Shown here: positions 1 through 6,255 of the stretch, in pieces
Layout of the letters: each line of letters begins with the position of its first letter
Numbering within the stretch: position 1 is the first letter of the stretch
Assembly (NCBI GenBank): GCA_028288545.1
Contig: JAQBNQ010000221.1
Span: forward strand, 1 to 12,396
Direction: 5' to 3'
Length of the DNA: 12,396 bases
Source of the DNA: Bacteroidota bacterium
GTDB lineage: Bacteria > Bacteroidota > Bacteroidia > Chitinophagales > LD1
Position numbers and translations under genes: made by a program
The notes under the pieces: generated by a model
Databases searched by the model: none
What the model was told of the DNA's origin: nothing
What the model saw: the letters and a program-made list of their open reading frames with translations, nothing else

Positions 1-1
1 G

Positions 2-119
2 TCATTCGGGCAGGCTGATTAATTATGATTTTTATGATAAATGAGGATAATACAGATGCAATCAAACTGCATTTATCATAATTATTATCTTAAGGATCAT
101 AACAGATCAGCGTTCTATT
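2..119. repeat. Palindromic TTATGAT-type intergenic repeat, module 1
   Basis: This AT-rich module fills the gene-free left end of the window. Its left edge (2-20, tcattcg..caggctgatt) and right edge (about 106-119, atcagcgttctatt) are nearly identical to the edges of the module at 7650-7758. The two arms are imperfect inverted copies built around TTATGAT/ATCATAA heptamers, with a variable centre. The right edge touches the stop codon of the minus-strand gene that ends at 120. It may continue leftward outside the window, because at 7533-7758 the same tcattcg motif joins two tandem modules. No ORF is seen in it. It looks like a dispersed non-coding repeat; its mobility or function is not shown here. 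Confidence 0.8.
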
Positions 120-677
120 TTAAATTAGGTATCTCTCTTTAATCACGCCCATGTGGTGTATCTCATGACCCGGAATAATATAGCCCAGAGCCCTAACTGA
201 AATTTCATGATCATTGGCCTTGCCCGTCCTTAGGCTCATTTCGTTAGTAATACTTTCAAACAGGGCAATGGTAGATTTACGGATGTATATAGCTTCACTA
301 CTTAAACTTTCAAGTGTTCTGTTGCTCGCGTTACTTTCGGGCACGTAAACATTTTCATCGTAACCGGCCAAAGGCGTTTTATCATTGCGCGAAAAACGCA
401 TGGCCCGGTAGGCAAATACTCTTTCGCTATCCAGCAAATGAGCAATAACCTCGCCCACGGTCCATTTACCTGCAGCATAGCGGTAATTCAATTTATCTTT
501 TGGAATGTTGCGGGCAAATGCCTCAAATTGCTTACCGCCCTCCTCCAAAGCCACGAGGAGATCATTTTGAACCACTTTGCTGATGTAAGTGTTGTAGTAG
601 TGACTGTATTCGGAGGGCAGCGGCTTTGTAATAGGCATAGCATTTGTGTTTAAATCAAAAATATCAAATTTGAGCAT
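120..677 (-). CDS. DinB-family putative metal-dependent hydrolase/transferase
   Basis: The 185-residue protein fits the DinB/YfiT four-helix-bundle superfamily, whose members bind a metal through a His triad and include thiol transferases (bacillithiol, mycothiol) and uncharacterised stress proteins. Visible signatures are the helix with AHLLDSERVFAYRAMRF (His80) and a C-terminal PGHEIHHMGVIKERY segment (His171, His174, His175), the usual position of the second and third ligands. Length is normal for the family. ATG at 677 is the longest start; an internal ATG at 638 (MPITKPLPSEY) fits the N-terminus usual in Bacteroidota relatives and may be the true start, since the first 13 residues are low in conservation signals. 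It is transcribed divergently from the lipoprotein gene at 786, and its stop abuts a repeat module. The substrate cannot be told from sequence. Confidence 0.85.
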   Translation of the reverse strand: MLKFDIFDLNTNAMPITKPLPSEYSHYYNTYISKVVQNDLLVALEEGGKQFEAFARNIPKDKLNYRYAAGKWTVGEVIAHLLDSERVFAYRAMRFSRNDKTPLAGYDENVYVPESNASNRTLESLSSEAIYIRKSTIALFESITNEMSLRTGKANDHEISVRALGYIIPGHEIHHMGVIKERYLI

Positions 678-1658
678 TGCTATTTTGACGTAATAACAAT
701 TTTTAGTGTAATGTTCCGTAAAACTGCATTATATCATGCCAATCGAAGGTCAGAAGTGTTTATCTTTACCTAAAATAACTTTCGCATGAGAAAGATACTG
801 TGGATAGTAGCTGCTTTAATACTCAATTCCTGCCAGCAGGAAAATATAAACAGCAATGCGGGCGATGATGTATACCCTGATTACTATGATAATGGGGGCG
901 CTGTTAGTAATGATAACGGAGATAATACGGCTGCACCTACTTACCAGACTTTTTACGATCAATTAAGCCCTTACGGAAGTTGGGTTAATGACCCTACCTA
1001 CGGCTATATGTGGGTACCTACCCAGGAAGCAGGTTTTAGTCCCTACATGAGCAACGGCCACTGGATCAACTCGGAATATGGCTGGACCTGGGTTTCGGAT
1101 TACGACTGGGGCTGGGCGCCGTTTCACTACGGCCGTTGGCACTATGGCGATGGATACGGCTGGATGTGGGCCCCCGGTTACGACTGGGCACCTGCATGGG
1201 TTACATGGGGCGATTATGGCGGTTATTAATGCTGGGCGCCTATTGAGCCCGGTGTAGTTGTCTCGGCCGGTTACAGTCCTCCTGTTAGTTATTGGTACGC
1301 AGTGCCCCACGATAAATTGACCGAACCACAGATTATTAATCACGTGGTGCATAGCAACCAGGAGATCGTTAGCCATGCCGCCATAATCAGTAATGCAAAC
1401 ACATACAAGCAGGGTGTTTTCTTCTCTGGCCCTAAAGCCGAAGAGGTGCAAAAATATACAGGCCAAAAAATTGCAACGGTAACAGTTAATAATTCTGCCC
1501 AGCCGGGTCGCAGTCAGGTAACAGATGGAAAATTAAATATTTACCGTCCGGGTATTACCCGAACCAATCAGCAACCTGCGCCCAAGGGTAATCAAAACAA
1601 TACCAGGCAACAGGTAAACCCTAACACACAAACGCAACCTGAAAGGAATATTAATACT

Positions 1659-1730
1659 GCGCCGCAAAGGCAAGCCAATCCTGCACCGCAGCGTCAGGTA
1701 AGTCCTACGCCGCAACGCCAGCCTGACAGG
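1659..1730 (+). repeat. Three 24-bp coding repeats (PQRQ-type)
   Basis: Three consecutive 8-residue units, APQRQANP, APQRQVSP and TPQRQPDR, in the low-complexity tail of the interrupted lipoprotein. Third-codon positions differ between units, so these are old, diverged repeats rather than a recent slippage product. Confidence 0.8.
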
Positions 1731-1775
1731 GGATTTATCCCTACACCAACTTACAGGCAACCGCAGCAACAGGCA

Positions 1776-1856
1776 AGGCCAACATACCAGCCTCCGCCAA
1801 GCAGGCCATCGTATCAGCCCGCACCAAGCAGGCCAAGTTACCAGCCGGCACCGCAA
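1776..1856 (+). repeat. Three 27-bp coding repeats (RPSYQPAPS)
   Basis: Three 9-residue units, RPTYQPPPS, RPSYQPAPS and RPSYQPAPQ, follow directly in frame. Tyr is TAC, TAT, TAC and Ser/Pro codons vary. Such Pro-rich extensions are common in envelope proteins that need an extended spacer or cell-wall contact; the role here is not known. Confidence 0.8.
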
Positions 1857-1938
1857 CGGGCGCCAATGAGTTCTCCTTCACCGCGAGGTGGTGCAGTAAG
1901 GCATTAGGAAGAGATTAGGTAGAGTCTAATTATGTACT

Positions 1939-1976
1939 CCTGTCATATCATTTATCGAAATAAATGATATGACAGG
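1939..1976. terminator. 17-bp perfect hairpin between convergent genes
   Basis: Arms 1939-1955 and 1960-1976 are perfect inverted complements (17 bp) around a CGAA loop, which reads TTCG on the minus strand. It lies between the 3' ends of the plus-strand lipoprotein gene (1907) and the minus-strand adenosyltransferase gene (1995), the expected place for a bidirectional terminator. Neither side has a long T-tract, so it may act as a transcript-end stabiliser rather than a classical intrinsic terminator. Confidence 0.75.
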
Positions 1977-1994
1977 ATAAAAATGCAATTCAAA

Positions 1995-2546
1995 TTATCC
2001 CTTCCTCGGCACCCAATTCACCTCTTCAGCACCAAGGTCCTTTGCCATCTTTCTACTGAGCGTAAATAGATAATCGGATAGCCGATTCAGGTATTTTATG
2101 ATTAGCGGGTCTAACTCTGCATTTTGATTTAAAGCAACACACAAACGCTCAGCGCGGCGGCAAACGGTACGGGCTATGTGGCAGTACGAAACAAAAACAT
2201 GACCACCGGGCAGCACAAAATTTTTGAGAGGCTCCAATTGTTCGTCCATTCTATCAATGGCGCGCTCCAAGCGTTCAATGTCCTCCTCGTGAAGGTCGGG
2301 TCTTTTTAATTTTTCTTTGGCGGGGTCGGAGGCCAGGACGGAACCGAGCGTAAAAAGCCGGTCCTGTATTTCTTTCAGGAGGTCTTTTAAACCAGCATCC
2401 GTTTGCACATCGCGCAGCAGGCCAATCCAGCTATTCAGTTCATCCACTGTGCCATAAGATTCTATGCGCAGTTCACTCTTTAAAACCCTTCTTCCGCCAA
2501 ACAAGGAGGTTTCGCCAATATCACCGGTCTTTGTATATATTTTCAT
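1995..2546 (-). CDS. PduO-type cob(I)alamin adenosyltransferase
   Basis: Transfers the 5'-deoxyadenosyl group of ATP to cob(I)alamin (EC 2.5.1.17), giving the coenzyme B12 used by methylmalonyl-CoA mutase and B12-dependent ribonucleotide reductase. The 183-residue protein has the family hallmarks: N-terminal ATP-binding loop KIYTKTGDIGETSLFGG (residues 2-18) with the following Arg/Lys-rich stretch, YGTVDELNSWIG (31-42), ARTVCRRAERLCVAL and LNRLSDYLFTLSR near the C-terminus, and the terminal NWVPRKG. Length is normal and the ATG at 2546 matches the start typical of the family. It lies 10 bp downstream of the ABC ATPase gene and is probably co-transcribed with it. No cobalamin riboswitch was recognised upstream. 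The Pdu name refers to enzyme type only; there is no propanediol operon here. Confidence 0.95.
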   Translation of the reverse strand: MKIYTKTGDIGETSLFGGRRVLKSELRIESYGTVDELNSWIGLLRDVQTDAGLKDLLKEIQDRLFTLGSVLASDPAKEKLKRPDLHEEDIERLERAIDRMDEQLEPLKNFVLPGGHVFVSYCHIARTVCRRAERLCVALNQNAELDPLIIKYLNRLSDYLFTLSRKMAKDLGAEEVNWVPRKG

Positions 2547-2556
2547 AATGCCCGGT

Positions 2557-3261
2557 TTAAACCGTCAATAATTTTGGAGTGGCATTGATAACATCCGTTT
2601 CCACAACTCCATCGCGCAAACGGATTATCCTGCGGGCGTGTAATGCAATATCTTCTTCGTGTGTAACAAGTATTACGGTATTGCCCTTCCGGTTTATCTC
2701 CGCAAAAATATCCATGATCTCGTAAGAAGTCTTGGTATCGAGGTTACCCGTTGGTTCATCGGCAAGAATAATGGAAGGATTATTCACCACAGCCCGTGCA
2801 ATGGCAACCCGTTGTCTTTGTCCACCCGAAAGTTCGTTAGGCTTATGGGTCATTCTATCCTTCAGTCCCACCATTTCCATCACCTGTTCTGCCCGCAGTT
2901 TTCTGTCCTTATTGCTCATGCCGGCATAAACCAAAGGCAAAGCAACGTTCTCCAGGGCTGTTAATCGTGGCAAAAGATTAAACGTTTGAAACACAAAACC
3001 GATCTCCTTATTCCGCACGTGGGCCAATTCATCATCCGTCATTTCCGAAACTTCCGTATTGTTCAGTCTATAGCTACCAGAGGAAGGAGTATCCAAACAA
3101 CCCAAAATATTCATCAGGGTAGATTTGCCAGAACCGGAAGGTCCCATCAGGGCAACGTATTCGTTCTTTTCAATAGAAACAGATACTCCCTTCAAAGCAG
3201 CGATGATCTGGTCCCCCATTTTGTACTTCTTGGTAATATCCCTTATATCAATAATTGCCAT
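2557..3261 (-). CDS. ABC transporter ATP-binding protein, MacB/LolD type
   Basis: A complete 234-residue nucleotide-binding subunit. Motifs in order: Walker A GPSGSGKST (40-48), Q-loop FVFQTFNLLPRLTALENV (Gln92), signature LSGGQRQRVAIARA (144-157), Walker B IILADEPTGNLD (164-175) and switch His201 in LVTHEEDIALHA. The QTFNLLPRLTALENV and ADEPTGNLD wording is typical of the MacB/LolD/FtsE-like group, which powers extrusion of lipoproteins, antimicrobial peptides or other envelope cargo through FtsX/MacB-fold permeases. No permease gene is adjacent, so the partner must lie elsewhere and cargo cannot be inferred. The ATG at 3261 gives the usual N-terminus (MAIIDIRDITKKYKMGDQ). It sits between gatC (91 bp upstream) and the adenosyltransferase (10 bp downstream). 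Confidence 0.93.
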   Translation of the reverse strand: MAIIDIRDITKKYKMGDQIIAALKGVSVSIEKNEYVALMGPSGSGKSTLMNILGCLDTPSSGSYRLNNTEVSEMTDDELAHVRNKEIGFVFQTFNLLPRLTALENVALPLVYAGMSNKDRKLRAEQVMEMVGLKDRMTHKPNELSGGQRQRVAIARAVVNNPSIILADEPTGNLDTKTSYEIMDIFAEINRKGNTVILVTHEEDIALHARRIIRLRDGVVETDVINATPKLLTV

Positions 3262-3289
3262 TGGTATATATTAATGTTTCCGGCTGTGT

Positions 3290-3323
3290 CGGATTTATTG
3301 CATTTAATCTGTGAATCCGTGGC
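3290..3323. repeat. AATCTGTG-type dispersed repeat, copy 1
   Basis: In the gap between gatC and the ABC ATPase gene. The 25 bases at 3299-3323 match the reverse complement of 10250-10274 at 23 of 25 positions. A 6-bp inverted repeat, CGGATT (3290-3295) and AATCCG (3314-3319), sits within it. It resembles the short CACAGATT/AATCTGTG intergenic repeats common in Bacteroidota genomes. No coding capacity. Confidence 0.7.
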
Positions 3324-3352
3324 TGGTATTTGTATTTTTGAAAACTTCCGAT

Positions 3353-3643
3353 TTACTTCTTAATCACCTTAGGCACCTTAAAATAATCCGAATCGCGCTG
3401 TGGTGCATTTAATAAGGCTTCTTCCTTACTAACAGTATCCTTTACTACATCCTTGCGCAATACGTTTTTTTCGTCGGACATATAAATTAGCGGATCAACG
3501 CCGGTAACGTCAATTTCCTCCAGTTTTTCAACCAAATCCAATATTTTTTGAAGGTCCTTTTTTATCCCTTCTTTACCCTGTTCGTCAAACTCAAGTTTCG
3601 AAAGTTCGGCCAGCCTGTCCACCAATTCATTATCTATCTTCAT
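3353..3643 (-). CDS. gatC: Asp-tRNA(Asn)/Glu-tRNA(Gln) amidotransferase subunit C
   Basis: Small subunit of the GatCAB amidotransferase, which turns misacylated Glu-tRNA(Gln) and/or Asp-tRNA(Asn) into the correct aminoacyl-tRNA in organisms lacking one of the direct synthetases. The 96-residue protein shows the GatC pattern: N-terminal helix with LAELSKLEFDEQGKE, a middle helix KDLQKILDLVEKLEEIDVTGVDPL (about 30-53), which braces GatA, and the C-terminal DYFKVPKVIKK ending. Length is typical. ATG at 3643 is the only reasonable start. gatA and gatB are not in the window, so the genes are dispersed, as is common. It is transcribed divergently from trpS, another aminoacylation gene, across a 99-bp gap, and heads a likely operon with the ABC ATPase. 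Confidence 0.95.
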   Translation of the reverse strand: MKIDNELVDRLAELSKLEFDEQGKEGIKKDLQKILDLVEKLEEIDVTGVDPLIYMSDEKNVLRKDVVKDTVSKEEALLNAPQRDSDYFKVPKVIKK

Positions 3644-3665
3644 GCATTTAATTATTTTCGCTCGC

Positions 3666-3673
3666 CAAACCTA
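3666..3673 (-). promoter_or_regulatory. Candidate Bacteroidota -7 element for gatC
   Basis: Read on the minus strand this is TAGGTTTG, an exact TAnnTTTG match, 22 bases before the gatC ATG. That would give a short leader. No clear TTG -33 element was found at the expected distance, so the call is tentative. Confidence 0.35.
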
Positions 3674-3742
3674 CATGTTTCCCCTTTAATATAAAAGTGC
3701 GGTACTTAGGTAGACGGGACACACACAAGAGAAATTGTTTTT

Positions 3743-4744
3743 ATGTTGAAGGAAATTACAGTTAGCGGAGTACGGCCTACGGGAAGGCAGCACCTTGGCA
3801 ATTATTTTGGTGCCGTGGTCAATTTTGTAAAAATGCAGGAGCTTTTTGACGGCTATTTCTTTATTGCCGATTACCACTCGCTTACCACGCATCCCAAATC
3901 GGCCGACCTGAAGGCAAATGTTAAGCAAATAGCCATTGAATACCTGGCCTGCGGACTTGACCCTAATAAGTGCACGATATACGTACAGAGTGACTTACCG
4001 CAAATTCCTGAATTGTACCTGATCTTTAACATGTTTGCTTACCTGGGCGAATTAGAGCGCGAAGCAACTTTTAAAGAAAAAGTGCGTGAGCAGCCCGATA
4101 ATGTAAATGCAGGCCTCCTCACCTACCCGGTGCTTATGGCCGTTGATATTATCATTCATAAAGCCCACAAAGTACCTGTTGGTAAAGACCAGCAACAACA
4201 TCTTGAAATGACCCGCGATTTTGTAGCGCGTTTCAACAATTTGTACGAAACCCAGTATTTCCCCGAGCCACAGGCTTTTAATTTTAGCGGCAATTTGGTT
4301 TCCATCCCCAGCCTGGACGGAGAGGGTAAAATGAGCAAATCTAAGGGAGAGCAAACCTGCATCTATCTTTCGGACGAACCCGAAGTGTTGCGTAAAAAGA
4401 TAATGAGGGCCATTACCGATACCGGGCCAACTGCTCCAAACTCGGCCAAACCACAAGCGGTAAAAAACCTGTTCGACTTACTGAGCCTTGTTTCCACCTC
4501 CGATACAGTGAAAACTTTTGATGACAATTACAACAACTGCACCATACGCTATGGCGATTTGAAAAAACAACTGGCGGAGGACATGGTGGTATATCTTGCG
4601 CCGATAAGGGAAAAAATTAAAGAGTTAAGTGGAAATGATAAATTGCTGGCTGAAATTTTAGGTGACGGCGGCAGCAAAGCAAGGACAAGCGCGGCACAGA
4701 CTATTAAGGACGTTCGCGAAATTATAGGCATAAAAAGTTTCTGA
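3743..4744 (+). CDS. trpS: Tryptophan--tRNA ligase
   Basis: Class I aminoacyl-tRNA synthetase charging tRNA(Trp) with tryptophan (EC 6.1.1.2). The 333-residue protein has the HIGH-type motif as HLGN (17-20) after SGVRPTGRQ, tryptophan-pocket segment LLTYPVLMAVDI (125-136), VGKDQQQHLEMTRD (146-159) and KMSKS (196-200) in GEGKMSKSKGE, all in standard order and spacing. Length is usual for bacterial TrpRS. ATG at 3743 gives a start just before the catalytic fold, as in relatives. No Shine-Dalgarno is seen, which is normal for this phylum. No T-box or trp attenuator structure was recognised in the 99-bp upstream gap shared with divergent gatC. Confidence 0.97.
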   Translation: MLKEITVSGVRPTGRQHLGNYFGAVVNFVKMQELFDGYFFIADYHSLTTHPKSADLKANVKQIAIEYLACGLDPNKCTIYVQSDLPQIPELYLIFNMFAYLGELEREATFKEKVREQPDNVNAGLLTYPVLMAVDIIIHKAHKVPVGKDQQQHLEMTRDFVARFNNLYETQYFPEPQAFNFSGNLVSIPSLDGEGKMSKSKGEQTCIYLSDEPEVLRKKIMRAITDTGPTAPNSAKPQAVKNLFDLLSLVSTSDTVKTFDDNYNNCTIRYGDLKKQLAEDMVVYLAPIREKIKELSGNDKLLAEILGDGGSKARTSAAQTIKDVREIIGIKSF

Positions 4745-4852
4745 GAGCAAAACAATTTTTATTTTTAAGCACACACTAAGGCAAAACATTTACATCAATC
4801 GGGGAAATTATACTTGATAAGTATTGGGAGGATTTTCCTTTAAGAACAGGCT

Positions 4853-5500
4853 ATGGCAAAAAAAGCAGTAGAAAAAAAGCAGATTAAACATATTGCAATT
4901 GCAGGAAACATTGGCGCCGGCAAAACCACGCTGGCAAAAATACTTTCCAAAAATTTTGCCTGGATACCGCATTTTGAAGATGTAGAAAACAATCCTTACC
5001 TAAACGATTTTTACGAAGATATGCCCCGCTGGTCCTTTAACCTGCAGATATACTTTTTGAATTCGCGTTTCCGCCAGATCATCGAAATACAAAGAGGCGA
5101 AGAAGTAGTGATACAGGATAGAACGATACACGAAGATGCAATGATATTTGCGCCCAACCTGCACTCCATGGGCTTAATGACCACGCGCGATTTTGAAAAT
5201 TACACCAAGCTTTACGAAACTATTTCTTCTCTTATCCGCCCACCCGATCTGCTTATTTATTTAAAGGCCACGGTACCAACTTTGGTAAATCAAATACAGA
5301 AAAGAGGAAGAGAATATGAAGATAACCTGCGCCTTGATTACCTGCGCCGCTTAAATGAATATTACGAAAAATGGATCACCAACTACAAAGACGGACGTCT
5401 TTTGGTAATTGACGTTGACCAGGTAAACTTTGCCGAAGATGAAGAAGCACAAGGCGAAGTAAAAAACAGGGTAAACGCCGAACTATACGGTCTGTTTTGA
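4853..5500 (+). CDS. Deoxynucleoside kinase (dNK family)
   Basis: Phosphorylates deoxynucleosides to monophosphates in the salvage pathway. The 215-residue protein has the P-loop GNIGAGKTT (18-26), FEDVENNPYLNDFYEDMPRW (41-60) corresponding to the substrate-binding region, the DRT motif (89-91, equivalent to DRS/ERS) followed by IHEDAMIFA, and the lid RGREYE (151-156), all hallmarks of the deoxyadenosine/deoxyguanosine/deoxycytidine kinase family rather than thymidine kinase type II. Base preference cannot be told. A basic N-terminal tail (MAKKAVEKKQIK) precedes the fold. It lies 108 bp after trpS and may have its own promoter; a TATACTTG match to the -7 element, one base off, is at 4809-4816. 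Its transcript probably ends at the hairpin at 5506-5541. Confidence 0.93.
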   Translation: MAKKAVEKKQIKHIAIAGNIGAGKTTLAKILSKNFAWIPHFEDVENNPYLNDFYEDMPRWSFNLQIYFLNSRFRQIIEIQRGEEVVIQDRTIHEDAMIFAPNLHSMGLMTTRDFENYTKLYETISSLIRPPDLLIYLKATVPTLVNQIQKRGREYEDNLRLDYLRRLNEYYEKWITNYKDGRLLVIDVDQVNFAEDEEAQGEVKNRVNAELYGLF

Positions 5501-5505
5501 AAAAT

Positions 5506-5541
5506 AATAAAGGCGTTAATGTATCAGATTAACGCCCTTAT
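5506..5541. terminator. Hairpin between convergent genes
   Basis: Arms GGCGTTAAT (5512-5520) and ATTAACGCC (5528-5536) form a perfect 9-bp stem with a 7-base loop. After one mismatch (5511/5537) four more pairs (5507-5510 with 5538-5541) extend it. It starts just after the kinase stop (5500) and precedes the convergent PNPOx-fold gene end (5562), so it probably serves both transcripts. Confidence 0.75.
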
Positions 5542-5561
5542 ACTGCACTTTATCATCTGCA

Positions 5562-6068
5562 CTACATCATTAGCATTCCCTCCACTCCTTCCTCATCCAT
5601 ATTACTGCCGCTAACTGCGGCCAATAAAATTTTGGTCATGGTTACCATTTTCCCATGTTTCGTATCCCAGTAATGTCCTTTTTCAGGGCGAACTTTTATT
5701 AGAGTTAAATCAGGATCTTCGGGTCCTTTAAACCATGCCTTTACCATAGGGGTCCATAACTCTTTGGCCTTAGCAACATCAACAATAATTTCTGCGTGTC
5801 CATACAAACACAAAAACTCCGAATTACTTTCATTGCTATAAATTAATTGTACCTGGCCGTTAGCATGTATGTCAGCATTTTTATCACTATCGCGATTGCT
5901 GAAAAACCAAAGCGTTCCTTCTTCGTCTACCTTCTGCGTTCCCATAGGCCGCGATGCAAAAGGCGCAGGGCTCAGTTTTGTGCAAAACATACAGATGCCC
6001 ATTTTCTCCACCAACTCCTTCATTTTTTTCACCGCCTCATCCAGGCTTAAGTCTTTTATATCGCTCAT
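5562..6068 (-). CDS. Pyridoxamine 5'-phosphate oxidase-fold protein (general stress protein type)
   Basis: A 168-residue split beta-barrel flavin- or deazaflavin-binding protein of the group typified by general stress proteins (YdaG/GsP26-like). Support: an N-terminal helix (DEAVKKMKELVEKMGICMFCT), the strand segment FASRPMGTQKVDEEGTLWFFSNRDSDKNADI (about 38-68) with the conserved RPM and TLWF, then QVQLIYSN, FLCLYGHAEIIVD and the C-terminal WTPMVKAWFKGPEDPDLTLIKVRPEKGHYWD. This last block is typical of this subfamily and not of true PdxH, so vitamin B6 synthesis is not implied. The cofactor and reaction are unknown. Its ATG at 6068 follows directly from a T/A-rich leader. It is divergent from rarA and converges on the deoxynucleoside kinase gene. 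Confidence 0.9.
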   Translation of the reverse strand: MSDIKDLSLDEAVKKMKELVEKMGICMFCTKLSPAPFASRPMGTQKVDEEGTLWFFSNRDSDKNADIHANGQVQLIYSNESNSEFLCLYGHAEIIVDVAKAKELWTPMVKAWFKGPEDPDLTLIKVRPEKGHYWDTKHGKMVTMTKILLAAVSGSNMDEEGVEGMLMM

Positions 6069-6107
6069 AAATTTGCTTTCTTTTATTTTTTCAAATATGG
6101 TGCCATT

Positions 6108-6146
6108 GAAAACCCAACGTGTTTAAGATGCATTTAGTGGGTTTTC
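6108..6146. repeat. 9-bp inverted repeat in the PNPOx/rarA intergenic region
   Basis: GAAAACCCA (6108-6116) and TGGGTTTTC (6138-6146) are perfect inverted complements separated by 21 bases. They lie 40-78 bp upstream of the minus-strand PNPOx-fold gene. The spacing suits a hairpin or paired half-sites; which of these, if either, is not shown. Confidence 0.5.
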
Positions 6147-6186
6147 CTTCCCCTAAACAGGATGTTTGGATAATATATTCCCCAAT

Positions 6187-6201
6187 TTTTCGGCCCGAAA
6201 A
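6187..6201. promoter_or_regulatory. 15-bp palindrome upstream of rarA
   Basis: TTTTCGG-C-CCGAAAA, perfect 7-bp arms around one base, 54 bp before the rarA ATG. A compact perfect dyad of this kind in a divergent promoter region suggests a dimeric repressor or activator site. The binding protein is unknown. Confidence 0.45.
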
Positions 6202-6217
6202 TGGCAGGTTCTTAATT

Positions 6218-6227
6218 TTACCGGTAA
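6218..6227. promoter_or_regulatory. 10-bp perfect palindrome upstream of rarA
   Basis: TTACCGGTAA lies 28 bp before the rarA ATG and overlaps a near-match to the Bacteroidota -7 element (TAATTTTA, 6213-6220). A site overlapping the promoter could be repressive. It is short enough to occur by chance. Confidence 0.3.
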
Positions 6228-6255
6228 TTAGCAATCTGTTTTCAAACGCACTTAT

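Larger units (their letters stand above)
786..1907 (+). pseudogene. DUF6600-like W/Y/G-rich lipoprotein, interrupted by an in-frame TAA
   Basis: The frame from ATG 786 to TAG 1907 would encode about 373 residues but has a TAA at 1227-1229 (codon 148). There is no frameshift: the same frame continues to 1907. The N-terminus has a lipoprotein signal (MRKILWIVAALILNSC; lipobox LNSC, Cys16), then an Asp/Asn-rich linker and an aromatic domain with recurring Trp-Gly and Trp-Ala-Pro motifs (about residues 57-150), as in DUF6600-type envelope proteins. The stop falls inside this domain: WGDYGGY, stop, CWAPIEPG; relatives usually read on through a Tyr/Cys-Gly-Trp-Ala-Pro-like motif here. Residues about 155-240 form a second conserved-looking segment, and the tail is Pro/Gln-rich with tandem repeats. 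A single Tyr-to-stop change would explain it. Alternatives are two separate products (147 residues, plus a part restarting at GTG 1302), readthrough, or a sequencing error. Confidence 0.8.

Noticed and set aside
761..768. TATCTTTA as promoter of the lipoprotein gene
   Set aside because: One mismatch to TAnnTTTG and no TTG at the expected upstream distance; too weak to list.
1227..1304. Frameshift as the cause of the split lipoprotein
   Set aside because: The downstream part is in exactly the same frame as the upstream part (1302 minus 786 is divisible by three) and domain motifs continue in that frame, so a nonsense change is enough.
963..1466. 167-codon open frame antisense to the lipoprotein gene
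   Set aside because: Its composition mirrors the W/Y/G-rich plus-strand domain, it has no recognisable motif, and it spans the plus-strand domain that carries the lipoprotein signatures. It is a shadow frame.
3686..3928. 80-codon minus-strand frame overlapping the trpS start
   Set aside because: It covers the trpS N-terminal catalytic motifs in antisense and has no independent support.
4810..4824. ATACTT-gat-AAGTAT inverted repeat before the deoxynucleoside kinase gene
   Set aside because: Only 6-bp AT-rich arms; expected by chance at this base composition, and no other support for an operator.
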